Shown here piece by piece: positions 1-9,319 of a DNA stretch of 39,131 nucleotides. Within the stretch, counting starts at the first letter, position 1. Each line of letters starts with the position of its first letter. Made by a program: the position numbers and the translations under genes. The notes under the pieces are model-generated. The model was not told the DNA's origin, made no database searches, and saw only the letters and a list, made by a program, of their open reading frames with translations. Location of the stretch: the NCBI GenBank assembly GCA_026388215.1, contig JAPLKF010000123.1, positions 1 to 39,131 of the forward strand, in the 5' to 3' direction. The stretch is from Pseudomonadota bacterium. Its GTDB lineage: Bacteria; Desulfobacterota; Syntrophorhabdia; Syntrophorhabdales; Syntrophorhabdaceae.

Positions 1-128
1 GTTTTCCCTTTCTCAAGTTCAAATGATACGTCATCAACTGCCTTTATTATCTCTCTTTTTATTGAGAAGGCTGTTTTCCTTACTTCGTATATCTTTTTTA
101 ATTCTGATACAGATAACACCTTACCCAT
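1..128 (-). CDS. oppF: Oligopeptide ABC transporter ATP-binding protein, OppF/DppF type (5' part only)
   Basis: Only the first 42 codons lie in the window; the gene runs off the left edge. Translation from the ATG at 128 reads MGKVLSVSELKKIYEVRK and continues into the usual beginning of an ABC ATPase (AVDDVSFELEKGK), just short of the Walker A loop. The stretch between, with an extra loop before AVDDVSF, is typical of the OppF/DppF subunit. AAAGGA lies a few bases upstream of the start, which overlaps the 3' end of the preceding oppD gene by 31 bases. The D-then-F order is the standard arrangement of the two ATPases of oligopeptide/dipeptide importers. Substrate cannot be judged from this fragment. 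Confidence 0.85.
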   Translation of the reverse strand, partial: MGKVLSVSELKKIYEVRKTAFSIKREIIKAVDDVSFELEKGK

Positions 129-1078
129 CTCTCATCCTTTACTTCTATTATTGGTGGTTCCTCTTTTTTACATTTCGGCATGACAAAAGTACATCTCGGG
201 TGAAATTTACATCCCTCTGGAAGTTCTGATAATCTGGGAACAAAACCAGGGATTGCTTTGAGCCTTTTTTCATTACCCTTAAGCCTGAATATTGAATCTA
301 ATAAACCCCTGCTGTATGGATGTAAAGGTTCTTCAAAAAAATCTTCTACATGGTTCTGTTCCAACATCCTTCCTGCATACATAATACCTATTCTTTTAAC
401 AAATCTTTTCATGATATTTAGATTATGGGTGATAAAAAGCATGGACATGTCATACCTAAAAACAAGTTCCTTCAGCAGATAAAGGATTTGAGATTCTGTT
501 GCAACATCGAGGGCAGTCGTGGGTTCATCTGCAATCACAAGAGAGGGGTTACACGATATGGCTATGGCAATTAATATTCTCTGTCTTTGCCCACCGCTCA
601 ATTGATGTGGGTACTGGATATATTTTTTTCCTGGCTCATCAAACCCAACCTGTTTTAAAAGCTGTATAGTTTTATCCTTTACCTCTTTTTTGGTAAGATT
701 AGTATGGATTGCGAGTGTCTCATCGACTTGCTCCCCCACCCTAAATACAGGATTAAGAGAACTCATAGGCTCCTGAAATACCATCCCGATCCTGTTCCCC
801 CTTATTTTTTCCATCTCCTTATTCGAAAGTTGAACAAGATTTCCCCCCTCAAATATAATATCTCCGTTCACTATCTTTCCGGGTGAGGGAACAAGCCTCA
901 TAATAGAGAGAGCAGTAATTGTCTTTCCACACCCACTCTCACCTACAAGACCAAATATTTCACCTCTTTTAATCTGGAAATTGATTCCATCTACCGCTTG
1001 TACGGTGTAAGCATCTGTAAAAAAAGACGTATTAAGATTCAATACGTTTAAAAGTACATCCCTGTTTAAAGGCTCCAT
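98..1078 (-). CDS. oppD: Oligopeptide/dipeptide ABC transporter ATP-binding protein, OppD/DppD type
   Basis: This 326-residue cytoplasmic ATPase should power a peptide-type importer. Walker A GESGCGKT is at residues 46-53, the Q-loop is in VFQEPMSSLNP near 100-110, the LSGGQ signature is at 160-164 and Walker B (VIADEP) ends at 186. The C-terminal part has the oligopeptide-transporter extension with HPYSRGLL and the cysteine-bearing LPEGCKFHPRC segment that in this subfamily can bind an iron-sulphur cluster. Length matches the family. The start is the ATG at 1078, with only a weak ribosome site. The next gene (oppF) overlaps its end; the permeases and binding protein are not in view. The family also includes nickel and other oligopeptide-like importers, so the substrate is open. 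Confidence 0.93.
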   Translation of the reverse strand: MEPLNRDVLLNVLNLNTSFFTDAYTVQAVDGINFQIKRGEIFGLVGESGCGKTITALSIMRLVPSPGKIVNGDIIFEGGNLVQLSNKEMEKIRGNRIGMVFQEPMSSLNPVFRVGEQVDETLAIHTNLTKKEVKDKTIQLLKQVGFDEPGKKYIQYPHQLSGGQRQRILIAIAISCNPSLVIADEPTTALDVATESQILYLLKELVFRYDMSMLFITHNLNIMKRFVKRIGIMYAGRMLEQNHVEDFFEEPLHPYSRGLLDSIFRLKGNEKRLKAIPGFVPRLSELPEGCKFHPRCTFVMPKCKKEEPPIIEVKDERWVRCYLYQN

Positions 1079-1108
1079 GATTGCTATTTTACCCTTAATA
1101 AAATATTT

Positions 1109-1137
1109 TTGATTATTTTAACCTTATGCTTTATACT
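1109..1137 (+). promoter_or_regulatory. Candidate sigma-70 promoter of the nitroreductase gene
   Basis: TTGATT (1109-1114) and TATACT (1132-1137) are separated by 17 bases. Transcription would start near 1144, only about 7 bases before the ATG at 1151, giving a nearly leaderless message; no ribosome-binding sequence is visible before that ATG. The site sits in the short spacer divergent from oppD. It is a pattern match only. Confidence 0.4.
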
Positions 1138-1150
1138 AATCCAATATAAA

Positions 1151-1825
1151 ATGACAAGCCTTTTACGGGCTATAGTATTTATTTACTTCTGTTTTAGTTT
1201 TAATAACATACAAGCTATGGATATCATTAAACTTCCAGAACCCAAAGATAAAAAAGTAGTCTATTTAGATGAGCTTTTAAATAAAAGGTATTCAATAAGA
1301 ACCTTCAAACAGAAACCCATTTCTATTGACGACTTATCTTATATTCTATGGTGTTCTTATGGGTTTAAAAAAGATGGCGGCAGGGTTGTTCCATCTGCAG
1401 GTGCACTCTATCCCTTAGATATTTATATAATTGCAGGAAGTATTGAAGGCAAAAGGAATATGGGGATTATACCAGGTATCTACCATTATCTCCCAAACAA
1501 ACACCAGATTGAATTAATCAAAAAGGGGGACATCAGGAAGGATGTAGCAAATGCATCATTATCACAAATGTGGATGGCATCCGCACCTTGTATGATTGCA
1601 ATCACCTGTGAATACAAAAGAATCACGTCCAAGTATAAAGATAGAGGCATAAGGTACGCCCATATGGAAGCAGGAAATGTTTCTCAGAATATATTTCTGG
1701 CCACTTTTAATACTGGCCTCGGATGTGGTATAGTAGGAGCCTTTAATGATGACCTTGTAAAGGCAGTTATGGGAATAAACAGGATGCATGAACCATTATT
1801 AATAATGCCAATAGGATACAGATAA
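1151..1825 (+). CDS. Exported SagB-type nitroreductase-family oxidoreductase
   Basis: A 224-residue flavoprotein of the nitroreductase superfamily. RYSIRTF is the N-terminal FMN-contact motif, and PSAGALYPLDIYI is the hallmark of the SagB/ThcOx-like branch; the C-terminal half has GIRYAHMEAGNVSQNI and TGLGCGIVGAF, also typical. No leader-peptide or cyclodehydratase genes lie nearby, so a role in peptide maturation is not supported and the substrate is unknown. I chose the ATG at 1151, which gives a hydrophobic N-terminal segment (residues 5-17, LRAIVFIYFCFSF) like a signal peptide ending at IQA. A TTG at 1109 falls inside a likely -35 box, and an ATG at 1217 would remove the leader. Single gene, divergent from oppD. 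Confidence 0.85.
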   Translation: MTSLLRAIVFIYFCFSFNNIQAMDIIKLPEPKDKKVVYLDELLNKRYSIRTFKQKPISIDDLSYILWCSYGFKKDGGRVVPSAGALYPLDIYIIAGSIEGKRNMGIIPGIYHYLPNKHQIELIKKGDIRKDVANASLSQMWMASAPCMIAITCEYKRITSKYKDRGIRYAHMEAGNVSQNIFLATFNTGLGCGIVGAFNDDLVKAVMGINRMHEPLLIMPIGYR

Positions 1826-1829
1826 GGCA

Positions 1830-1857
1830 GTGAAGGGTTAAGAGTGACGAGTTATGA
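1830..1857 (+). repeat. Degenerate heptamer array (GTGAAGG-like, 4 units)
   Basis: Directly after the nitroreductase stop codon four 7-base units follow without gaps: GTGAAGG, GTTAAGA, GTGACGA, GTTATGA (consensus GTNANGR). A similar heptamer phase is seen after ccsA at 17909. Function unknown. Confidence 0.45.
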
Positions 1858-1920
1858 ACAATATTTCAAAAAATGCACTATTCACAAATTAAATTTTACT
1901 AATTTTAAAAAGGAGTAGCT

Positions 1921-3387
1921 ATGTTAGAACAAGATATTAAAGAAGGTCTTACCTTTGATGATGTCCTCCTGATGCCATCATTAAGTAAGATAATGCCAAA
2001 AGATGTGGATGTCTCAACTTATCTTACAAAAAATATAAAACTGCATATACCTATACTCAGTGCCGCAATGGACACTGTAACAGAGGCAAAAACTGCAATT
2101 TGTCTTGCTCAAGAAGGAGGTATAGGCATAATACATAGAAATATGGGCATTGAAGAGCAAGCCCAGGAGGTGGAAAAGGTAAAAAAATCTGAAAGCGGTA
2201 TGATAGTAGACCCTATCACAATATCGCCTGAACGAAAGATAAAAGATGCACTCGATTTAATGGCAAGATACAGAATCTCTGGTATACCTGTTACAAAAGG
2301 GAAAAAACTTGTTGGCATAATAACAAATAGAGATTTGAGGTTTGAAACAAACCTCGAAGAAAAAGTCGAAAATGTGATGACAAAAGAAAACCTGGTCACC
2401 GTGAAAGAAGGTATAGGCCTTGAAGAATCAAAGCAAATCCTCCATAAACATAGAATAGAAAAACTCCTTGTGGTTGATAGGAGATTCAACTTAAGAGGAT
2501 TAATTACAATAAAAGACATAGAGAAGATGAGGCAATACCCAAATTCTTGTAAAGACCATCTCGGCAGATTACGTGTCGGGGCAGCGGTAGGTGTGGGAAT
2601 GGACAGGGAAATGAGGGTTGATGCATTACTGAAAGCTGGCTGTGATATAATAATGATAGACACAGCCCACGGACACTCAAAAAACGTAATTGAAGCGGTA
2701 AGGGATACAAAGAATAATTTTAAAGATGTTCAACTGATAGCAGGCAATATCGCAACAGAGGAAGGATGTGTTGCACTCATGAAGGCAGGCTGCGATTGTG
2801 TCAAGGTCGGCGTGGGACCAGGCTCAATATGCACTACAAGAATCATAGCAGGAGTCGGTGTTCCTCAAATTACAGCGATACTCTCTGTAACAAAAGTAGC
2901 GAAACGTTTCAATATACCTATAGTTGCAGATGGGGGTATAAAATTCTCCGGTGATATCACAAAAGCCATCGCCGCAGGCGCAGATACAGTAATGATAGGT
3001 AACCTTTTTGCAGGAACGGATGAAACACCCGGCGAAATGGTCCTCTATCAAGGAAGAACTTACAAGGTTTACAGAGGAATGGGCTCACTTGAGGCTATGA
3101 AGGAAGGAAAAACAAGGGATAGATACTGCATTGATGAAAACGAAATAGAAGCAAAAATTGTACCTGAAGGTATAGAAGGGAGAGTTCCATATAGGGGTTC
3201 ACTTTCTATGTCTATTCAACAACTCGTCGGTGGTCTCAAGGCAGGTATGGGTTATGTCGGATGTAGAAATCTGAAAGAGCTCCAGGAGAAATCTAAATTT
3301 ATGAGAATCACTTCAGCTGGATTAAAAGAAAGTCATGTTCATGATGTAATTATTACTAAAGAAGCACCAAACTACAGTGTTGAGTAA
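1921..3387 (+). CDS. guaB: Inosine-5'-monophosphate dehydrogenase
   Basis: Oxidises IMP to XMP with NAD, the first committed step to GMP. The 488-residue length is standard. The catalytic TIM barrel starts with [11 protein letters not shown] (residues 10-20) and is interrupted by two CBS domains at about 95-205. The catalytic cysteine is Cys304 in the loop [11 protein letters not shown]. The substrate-phosphate loops (IADGG-like VADGGI, then GNLFAGTDE) and the flap region ([11 protein letters not shown]) follow. AAAAAGGAG lies 6 bases before the ATG. It heads the run guaB-guaA-dnaE-accA-pgi and is separated from guaA by 6 bases, so the two GMP steps are co-expressed. Confidence 0.98.
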   Translation: MLEQDIKEGLTFDDVLLMPSLSKIMPKDVDVSTYLTKNIKLHIPILSAAMDTVTEAKTAICLAQEGGIGIIHRNMGIEEQAQEVEKVKKSESGMIVDPITISPERKIKDALDLMARYRISGIPVTKGKKLVGIITNRDLRFETNLEEKVENVMTKENLVTVKEGIGLEESKQILHKHRIEKLLVVDRRFNLRGLITIKDIEKMRQYPNSCKDHLGRLRVGAAVGVGMDREMRVDALLKAGCDIIMIDTAHGHSKNVIEAVRDTKNNFKDVQLIAGNIATEEGCVALMKAGCDCVKVGVGPGSICTTRIIAGVGVPQITAILSVTKVAKRFNIPIVADGGIKFSGDITKAIAAGADTVMIGNLFAGTDETPGEMVLYQGRTYKVYRGMGSLEAMKEGKTRDRYCIDENEIEAKIVPEGIEGRVPYRGSLSMSIQQLVGGLKAGMGYVGCRNLKELQEKSKFMRITSAGLKESHVHDVIITKEAPNYSVE

Positions 3388-3393
3388 AGGCTT

Positions 3394-4938
3394 ATGGATT
3401 ATCATAAAGAAATAGTCTTAATACTTGATTTTGGTTCTCAATATACCCAATTAATAGCACGAAAGATTAGAGAGCTTGGTGTGTACTGTGAAATATTTCC
3501 ATACAATATAAATTTAGATAATATAGTGTCTATAAACCCAAAGGGCATTGTTCTTTCCGGTGGTCCAAGGAGCGTGACAGAATCTGATGCCCCTGTATGC
3601 GATGAAGGTATTTTTAATTTAAATATACCTGTACTGGGCATATGTTATGGGTTGCAGCTTATTACAAAACTTTATAAAGGCAAAATTGTAAAATCAAAAA
3701 AAAGAGAATATGGAAAAGCCCATATATTTCTGGACGAAAGGGACATACTCTTAGAAGGTTTACAAAATGGTGATGTTGCATGGATGAGCCACCAGGATAG
3801 AATATTGAAAATGCCTGAAGGATTCAAAACGCTCGCACATTCCGATAATTCACCATATGCCGCTATCAGGTCGATAAAGGGTCATGTATACGGGGTTCAA
3901 TTTCATCCGGAAGTTCATCATACTCCAAAAGGTAAACGTATATTAAAAAACTTTCTTTATAAAATCTGCAGGACAAAAGGTTTTTTTTCTCCAAAATCCT
4001 TTGTAGAATTAGCAATAGAAAATATTAAAAAAGAGGTTGGTAATGGCAAGGTAATTTGTGCCCTCAGCGGAGGAGTGGATTCATCAGTTGTTGCAACGCT
4101 TATACATAATGCTATTGGAAAAAAGTTACACTGTGTGTTTGTTAATAATGGTGTACTCAGAAAGAATGAGGTACAAGAGGTTTTAGACGCCTTTAAAGAC
4201 AAATTACACATGAATTTGAAATATATAAATGCAGAAGATAAATTTTTGAATGCACTAAAGGGTATAAAAGATCCGGAAAGGAAGAGGAAAATAATAGGAA
4301 ATATTTTTATCAAAACCTTTGAGGAAGAGGCATCGAAAATCGGTAACGTAAGATACCTTGCGCAAGGTACACTGTATCCTGATGTAATTGAAAGTACATC
4401 ATATAAAGGTCCGTCTGCCACTATAAAAAGTCACCACAATGTTGGAGGGCTTCCCAGGAAGATGAAACTCAAGCTCATAGAACCATTAAGAGAACTGTTT
4501 AAAGACGAGGTAAGGATTGTGGGAAAAGAGCTTGGAATACCTGAAAACATTCTTTACAGACAACCATTTCCAGGCCCAGGTCTTGCAATAAGGATCATCG
4601 GGGATGTAAACAGAGAAAGGTTACACATATTGAAAGAAGCAGACAGTATCATTCGAGATGAAATAGAAAGAAACAGTAGCCACAGAAACATATGGCAATC
4701 TTTCGCCATCCTGATACCTGTGAAAACTGTTGGCGTAATGGGTGATGAAAGAACATATGCCAATGTGATAGCCCTTAGAATAGTAGAAAGCGAAGACGCA
4801 ATGACTGCCGACTGGGCAAGAATTCCTTACGAGATACTTGACAAAATTGCCAGAAGGATAACGAATGAAGTTCCAGACGTTAACAGGGTTGTCTATGATA
4901 TATCTTCTAAACCACCAAGCACTATTGAGTGGGAATAA
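3394..4938 (+). CDS. guaA: GMP synthase (glutamine-hydrolysing)
   Basis: Converts XMP to GMP using ATP and glutamine. In this 514-residue protein the class I glutamine amidotransferase domain occupies about residues 8-190, with nucleophile Cys84 (GICYGLQ) and the His171/Glu173 pair (FHPEV). The ATP pyrophosphatase domain has the P-loop SGGVDSS at 225-231, and the C-terminal dimerisation domain ends with the usual KPPSTIEWE. AAAGG precedes the ATG. The stop codon is followed immediately by the dnaE start codon, which suggests translational coupling in the operon. All expected motifs are present; nothing is unusual. Confidence 0.98.
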   Translation: MDYHKEIVLILDFGSQYTQLIARKIRELGVYCEIFPYNINLDNIVSINPKGIVLSGGPRSVTESDAPVCDEGIFNLNIPVLGICYGLQLITKLYKGKIVKSKKREYGKAHIFLDERDILLEGLQNGDVAWMSHQDRILKMPEGFKTLAHSDNSPYAAIRSIKGHVYGVQFHPEVHHTPKGKRILKNFLYKICRTKGFFSPKSFVELAIENIKKEVGNGKVICALSGGVDSSVVATLIHNAIGKKLHCVFVNNGVLRKNEVQEVLDAFKDKLHMNLKYINAEDKFLNALKGIKDPERKRKIIGNIFIKTFEEEASKIGNVRYLAQGTLYPDVIESTSYKGPSATIKSHHNVGGLPRKMKLKLIEPLRELFKDEVRIVGKELGIPENILYRQPFPGPGLAIRIIGDVNRERLHILKEADSIIRDEIERNSSHRNIWQSFAILIPVKTVGVMGDERTYANVIALRIVESEDAMTADWARIPYEILDKIARRITNEVPDVNRVVYDISSKPPSTIEWE

Positions 4939-7900
4939 ATGAAAGATTTTGTTCACCTTCACCTCCATACCCAGTTTAGCCTTTTAGATGGTGCAATAAG
5001 GTTCGAACCATTATTCAACCTTGCAAATGCTTATAAAATGAGTGCCTGTGCCATAACAGACCATGGAAACATGTTCGGTGCCTTAGACTTTTATTTTTCG
5101 GCACAGGAATTCGGCATAAAACCAATAATTGGCTGTGAAGCTTATATTGCACCAAAATCAAGATTTGATAAAAAAGGCAGGGGCGAAGAAAACGCATACC
5201 ACATAATACTTTTGGCAATGAATAATGAAGGATATAAGAACCTCATAAAAATTATAAGCCTTGCTCAACTTGAAGGTTTCTACTACGTACCGAGAATAGA
5301 TAAAGAATTATTAAAAATATACAATAACGGCCTCATATGTCTTACAGCCTGTATTAAAGGTGAAATACCAAGTCTGATTTTAAAATCTGATGAAAAAGGT
5401 CTGAAAAATACAATAGAAGAATATCTTACAATATTCGGAGATAGACTTTATTTTGAGTTACAGGATAATGGCCTCCAAGAACAAAAAAAGGTTAATGAGA
5501 CACTGATTAATCTATCGAAATATTATGGAATTCCCTTTGTAGCTACTAACGACTGCCACTATCTTAAAAAAGAAGAAGCAAGGGCACATGAACTCTTATT
5601 GTGCATTCAAACAGGCAAAACAATAAACGACAAAGACAGGCTCAGCTTTAAAAGCGACGAGTTTTATTTTAAATCCAAAGAAGAGGTTGAGCTCGCTTTT
5701 TCTCAATACCCTGAAGCGTTATCAAATACTCTTAAAATAGCCGAGATGTGTAACATAACTATCGATGTGGGAACATACCATTTCCCGGAATTTAAATCAC
5801 CGTCCAATTTAGAACCGGGGGAATACTTTGAAAACCTCTGCACAAACGGTTTTGAAAAAAGAATCCCGCACATTCAGTCTTCATATGAAGCTTTTAATGA
5901 CGAGCTATTTGAAAAATATAAAAACAGGCTTTCCTATGAAATAGATGTCATTAAAAAAACAGGTTTTGTAAGCTACTTTCTGATTGTTGCAGATTTCATA
6001 AGATTTGCAAAATCAGAGGGTATTCCTGTAGGTCCAGGAAGAGGATCTGCCGCTGGGAGTCTTGTTGCATATTGCCTTAACATTACAGATATAGATCCGC
6101 TTAAGTACGATTTAATTTTTGAAAGGTTTTTAAATCCTGAAAGAATCAGTATGCCCGATATTGATGTCGATTTCTGTATGGACGGCAGAGAAAGGGTGAT
6201 TCAATACGTTACAGAAAAATATGGCAAGGATAATGTAGCCCAGATAATCACCTTTGGAACCATGCAGTCAAAAGCTGCAGTTAGAGATGTAGGAAGAGCA
6301 CTGGGAATACCATACGCAGAGGTAGACAGAATAGCAAAACTTATTCCGTCAGCTAATATAGGCATAGAAAAAGCTATTCACGAAGAATCACAACTTAAAG
6401 AACTTTATCAAAATGATAATAGAATAAAAGAACTCCTCGATAACGCAATGGTTTTAGAAGGCCTTGCAAGACATGCATCAACTCATGCAGCCGGGATAGT
6501 GATATCAAACAAGCCTCTTTCTGAACATCTCCCCCTCTACAAAGGGCAAAAAGGTGAAACAATAACCCAGTATGCTATGAAAACTATAGAAAAGATAGGG
6601 CTGGTAAAATTCGACTTTCTCGGCTTGAAGACCCTTACAATAATAGATAATGTGATCAAGCTACTAAAATCTGAAGGAATAGAAATAGATATAACTAATA
6701 TCCCGTTAAATGATGAAAAAACCTATGAACTCCTCTCTTCTGGCAATACATCGGGGGTATTCCAGCTTGAAAGTAGAGGGATGAAGGAACTGCTTACAAA
6801 GCTTAAACCTTCAAAATTCGAAGATATTATTGCTCTCATTGCACTTTATAGACCAGGACCCCTGACAAGCGGTATGATGGATGAATTTATAAGAAGAAAA
6901 AATAGACCCTCACTCGTAAAATATGAAACAGTACTTTTGGAAGAAATTCTAAAGGATACGTACGGGGTAATCATCTATCAAGAACAGATAATGAAGATAG
7001 CGTCTAAACTTGCCAATTTTCCTCTAAAAGATTCAGATACCCTTAGAAAGGCTATAAGTAAAAAAAATCCAGAGCAACTTGAGAGCTATAGAGAAAAATT
7101 TATAAACGGCGCTATTTCTAACGGTGTTACAACTGCTGTGGCCAGTAAAATTTACGATGTAATTTTACGTTTTGGTGAATATGGTTTTAACAAGTCTCAT
7201 AGCACCGCATATGCACTTATCGCATATCAGACAGCCTTTTTGAAAGCCCATAATTACATCCCTTTTATGGCTGCTATTCTTACAAGCGAAGTAAATAACA
7301 CAGATAACATGATAAAATACATCACAGAATGTAGAGAAAATGGGGTCGAAATATTACCACCTGATATAAACAAAAGTGATAAATCATTTATAATGGTCGG
7401 GAATAAAATGAGGTTTGGACTGTCAGGAATAAAAAACGTAGGTGGTGCCGCTATTGAAAACATTCTCAGTGTGAGAGAGGAACTGGGAGAATTTACCTCC
7501 TTTACTCAGTTTTGTAATGTCATAGATTCAAGAAAGGCAAATAAAAAGGTGGTTGAAAGTCTTGCTAAGGCAGGATGTTTTGACAATATGGGTTTAAAAA
7601 AATCCCAAATTCTTTTTATAACAAAAGAAAAAACAGATAAGATGCAAAAAAAGGATACAAAAGATGGATACCAAATGGATATGTTTGGAACAATAAATAA
7701 TGCACCGGAAATACCTGACATTGAAGAGCTTTCTTATGATGAAATCCTGCGGGGCGAAAAGGAAGCCCTTGGTTTCTACTTCAGTGAACATCCTCTGAAA
7801 TCTTATGAAAACATCATAAAGCAAATAACCACTTTTGATACCCAAAACATAAAAGAGATGGAGACCACAGAAGATGTAAATATCGTTGGGATAGTTAACG

Positions 7901-8376
7901 GATATAAAGAAATAGTCACAAAAAAAGGCGATAGAATGGCATACATAACATTAGAAGATACTAAAGGTATAATTGAAGCAATTATTTTCCCTGATTTATT
8001 TTCTAAACATCTATTCGTTATTAAAAGCGATAAACCATTATTTATAAATGGAACGGTGGAAAGAACTGAAGAAGGTAATACCAGGATAATAGCAAAAAAT
8101 ATAGCATTGCTTGAAGATGTAACAAATGGGATGAGAACGATGATAAAAATAAAAATCAATTGTGAAATATTCAAGAAAGAGGATCTAAGAAAATTAAAAG
8201 ATATCCTGTATAGTTTGAAGGGAAACTCTAAGGTTGCTCTTGAATTTCAATTGAATGGAGAAAAACATTATTTCAATATCCAAAACCTGAGGGTTGACCA
8301 CAATAAGATGGACGTGTTATTAAAACATTTTAAGGACAGCATAGACTATGAGGTATTAGATGAGATACTATCTTGA
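4939..8376 (+). CDS. dnaE: DNA polymerase III subunit alpha
   Basis: Replicative polymerase catalytic subunit, 1145 residues, the normal size for DnaE1. An N-terminal PHP domain (about 1-270) is followed by the polymerase core with GPGRGSAAGS at 365-374 and the three catalytic aspartates Asp407, Asp409 (PDIDVDF) and Asp559 (KFDFLGL). The tandem HhH and fingers regions follow, then an OB fold near 985-1060 (VNIVGIVNG to IFPDLF). The PHP metal-ligand set looks complete: His8, His10, Asp41, His42, Glu67, His88, Cys138, Asp205, His207. In E. coli several of these are lost. It abuts guaA and overlaps accA by 17 bases. Confidence 0.97.
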   Translation: MKDFVHLHLHTQFSLLDGAIRFEPLFNLANAYKMSACAITDHGNMFGALDFYFSAQEFGIKPIIGCEAYIAPKSRFDKKGRGEENAYHIILLAMNNEGYKNLIKIISLAQLEGFYYVPRIDKELLKIYNNGLICLTACIKGEIPSLILKSDEKGLKNTIEEYLTIFGDRLYFELQDNGLQEQKKVNETLINLSKYYGIPFVATNDCHYLKKEEARAHELLLCIQTGKTINDKDRLSFKSDEFYFKSKEEVELAFSQYPEALSNTLKIAEMCNITIDVGTYHFPEFKSPSNLEPGEYFENLCTNGFEKRIPHIQSSYEAFNDELFEKYKNRLSYEIDVIKKTGFVSYFLIVADFIRFAKSEGIPVGPGRGSAAGSLVAYCLNITDIDPLKYDLIFERFLNPERISMPDIDVDFCMDGRERVIQYVTEKYGKDNVAQIITFGTMQSKAAVRDVGRALGIPYAEVDRIAKLIPSANIGIEKAIHEESQLKELYQNDNRIKELLDNAMVLEGLARHASTHAAGIVISNKPLSEHLPLYKGQKGETITQYAMKTIEKIGLVKFDFLGLKTLTIIDNVIKLLKSEGIEIDITNIPLNDEKTYELLSSGNTSGVFQLESRGMKELLTKLKPSKFEDIIALIALYRPGPLTSGMMDEFIRRKNRPSLVKYETVLLEEILKDTYGVIIYQEQIMKIASKLANFPLKDSDTLRKAISKKNPEQLESYREKFINGAISNGVTTAVASKIYDVILRFGEYGFNKSHSTAYALIAYQTAFLKAHNYIPFMAAILTSEVNNTDNMIKYITECRENGVEILPPDINKSDKSFIMVGNKMRFGLSGIKNVGGAAIENILSVREELGEFTSFTQFCNVIDSRKANKKVVESLAKAGCFDNMGLKKSQILFITKEKTDKMQKKDTKDGYQMDMFGTINNAPEIPDIEELSYDEILRGEKEALGFYFSEHPLKSYENIIKQITTFDTQNIKEMETTEDVNIVGIVNGYKEIVTKKGDRMAYITLEDTKGIIEAIIFPDLFSKHLFVIKSDKPLFINGTVERTEEGNTRIIAKNIALLEDVTNGMRTMIKIKINCEIFKKEDLRKLKDILYSLKGNSKVALEFQLNGEKHYFNIQNLRVDHNKMDVLLKHFKDSIDYEVLDEILS

Positions 8377-9319
8377 TTTTGAAAAAAGACTTGAATCTTT
8401 AGAGAGAAGAATAGATGAGATAAAAAGGTTTTATGATATAAATGATCCTCATTATTCTAAAGAGATATTGTATATCTCTAAAAAAATTTATAAATTTGAA
8501 AAAGAAATATACGGGGATCTTACAAATTGGCAAAGGTCTCAAATCTCCAGACATTTAAATAGACCACACACACTGGACTATATAAACAGCCTATTTACTG
8601 ACTTTACAGAACTTTACGGGGATAAAAAATATAAAGACGACCCGGCAATTGTTGTGGGATTTGCAAGATACGAGGAAATAAGCTTAGCGGTTGTTGGACA
8701 CCAAAAAGGGAAAGATGTGAGGGAGATGGGTCTCAGAAACTTTGGTATGGCACACCCTGAAGGTTACAGAAAGGCAATGAGGATCATGGATTTAGCAAAC
8801 AGGTGGGGGAAACCTATCATAACCTTTATAGATACTCCCGGGGCATTCCCTGGTATAGGAGCTGAAGAAAGAGGTCAAGCTGAGGCAATTGCTTCAAGCA
8901 TATATTTTATGTTTTCTATGGATGTTCCAATAATCACCATAATTATAGGCGAAGGAGGCAGTGGAGGTGCATTAGCAATAGGAGTAGGTGACAGAATTTT
9001 GATGTTAGAAAATGCTACCTACTCTGTAATTTCACCAGAAGGTTGTGCAGCAATACTCTGGAGAGACGGTTCAAAAGGACCATTGGCCGCGGAAGCACTC
9101 AAACCAACATCATATGACCTTTTAAAACTCAATGTTATAGATGAAATTATTAAAGAACCATTTGGTGGAGCACATAGAAACTGGGAGCAGACCCTCTTTA
9201 ATACAAAAAATTCACTAATAAAGCACTTAAAAGAGTTAATAAAAGTACACCCCGAAGAATTAAAACAGGAAAGATATGAAAAATTTAGAAAGATGGGGAT
9301 ATTTAAGGAAACAACATGA
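8360..9319 (+). CDS. accA: Acetyl-CoA carboxylase carboxyltransferase subunit alpha
   Basis: The alpha subunit of the carboxyltransferase that makes malonyl-CoA for fatty acid synthesis; 319 residues, as in E. coli. The N-terminal helical region (YLDFEKRLESLERRIDEIKRF) leads into the crotonase-like fold, with GRPHT-like NRPHTLDYI, the KGKDVREM loop and the oxyanion segments GAFPGIGAEERGQ and GEGGSGGALAIG. GAGG lies before the ATG at 8360, inside the end of dnaE. The AccD partner is not in the window. It overlaps pgi by 4 bases (ATGA). Linkage to dnaE is a known recurring arrangement in several bacterial groups. Confidence 0.97.
   Translation: MRYYLDFEKRLESLERRIDEIKRFYDINDPHYSKEILYISKKIYKFEKEIYGDLTNWQRSQISRHLNRPHTLDYINSLFTDFTELYGDKKYKDDPAIVVGFARYEEISLAVVGHQKGKDVREMGLRNFGMAHPEGYRKAMRIMDLANRWGKPIITFIDTPGAFPGIGAEERGQAEAIASSIYFMFSMDVPIITIIIGEGGSGGALAIGVGDRILMLENATYSVISPEGCAAILWRDGSKGPLAAEALKPTSYDLLKLNVIDEIIKEPFGGAHRNWEQTLFNTKNSLIKHLKELIKVHPEELKQERYEKFRKMGIFKETT

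Noticed and set aside
1109-1150. TTG start for the nitroreductase
   Set aside because: It coincides with a likely -35 hexamer and the ATG at 1151 gives a normal signal peptide.
2109-2663. 184-codon minus-strand open frame within guaB
   Set aside because: Antisense to an unmistakable guaB, with no ribosome site or recognisable domain.
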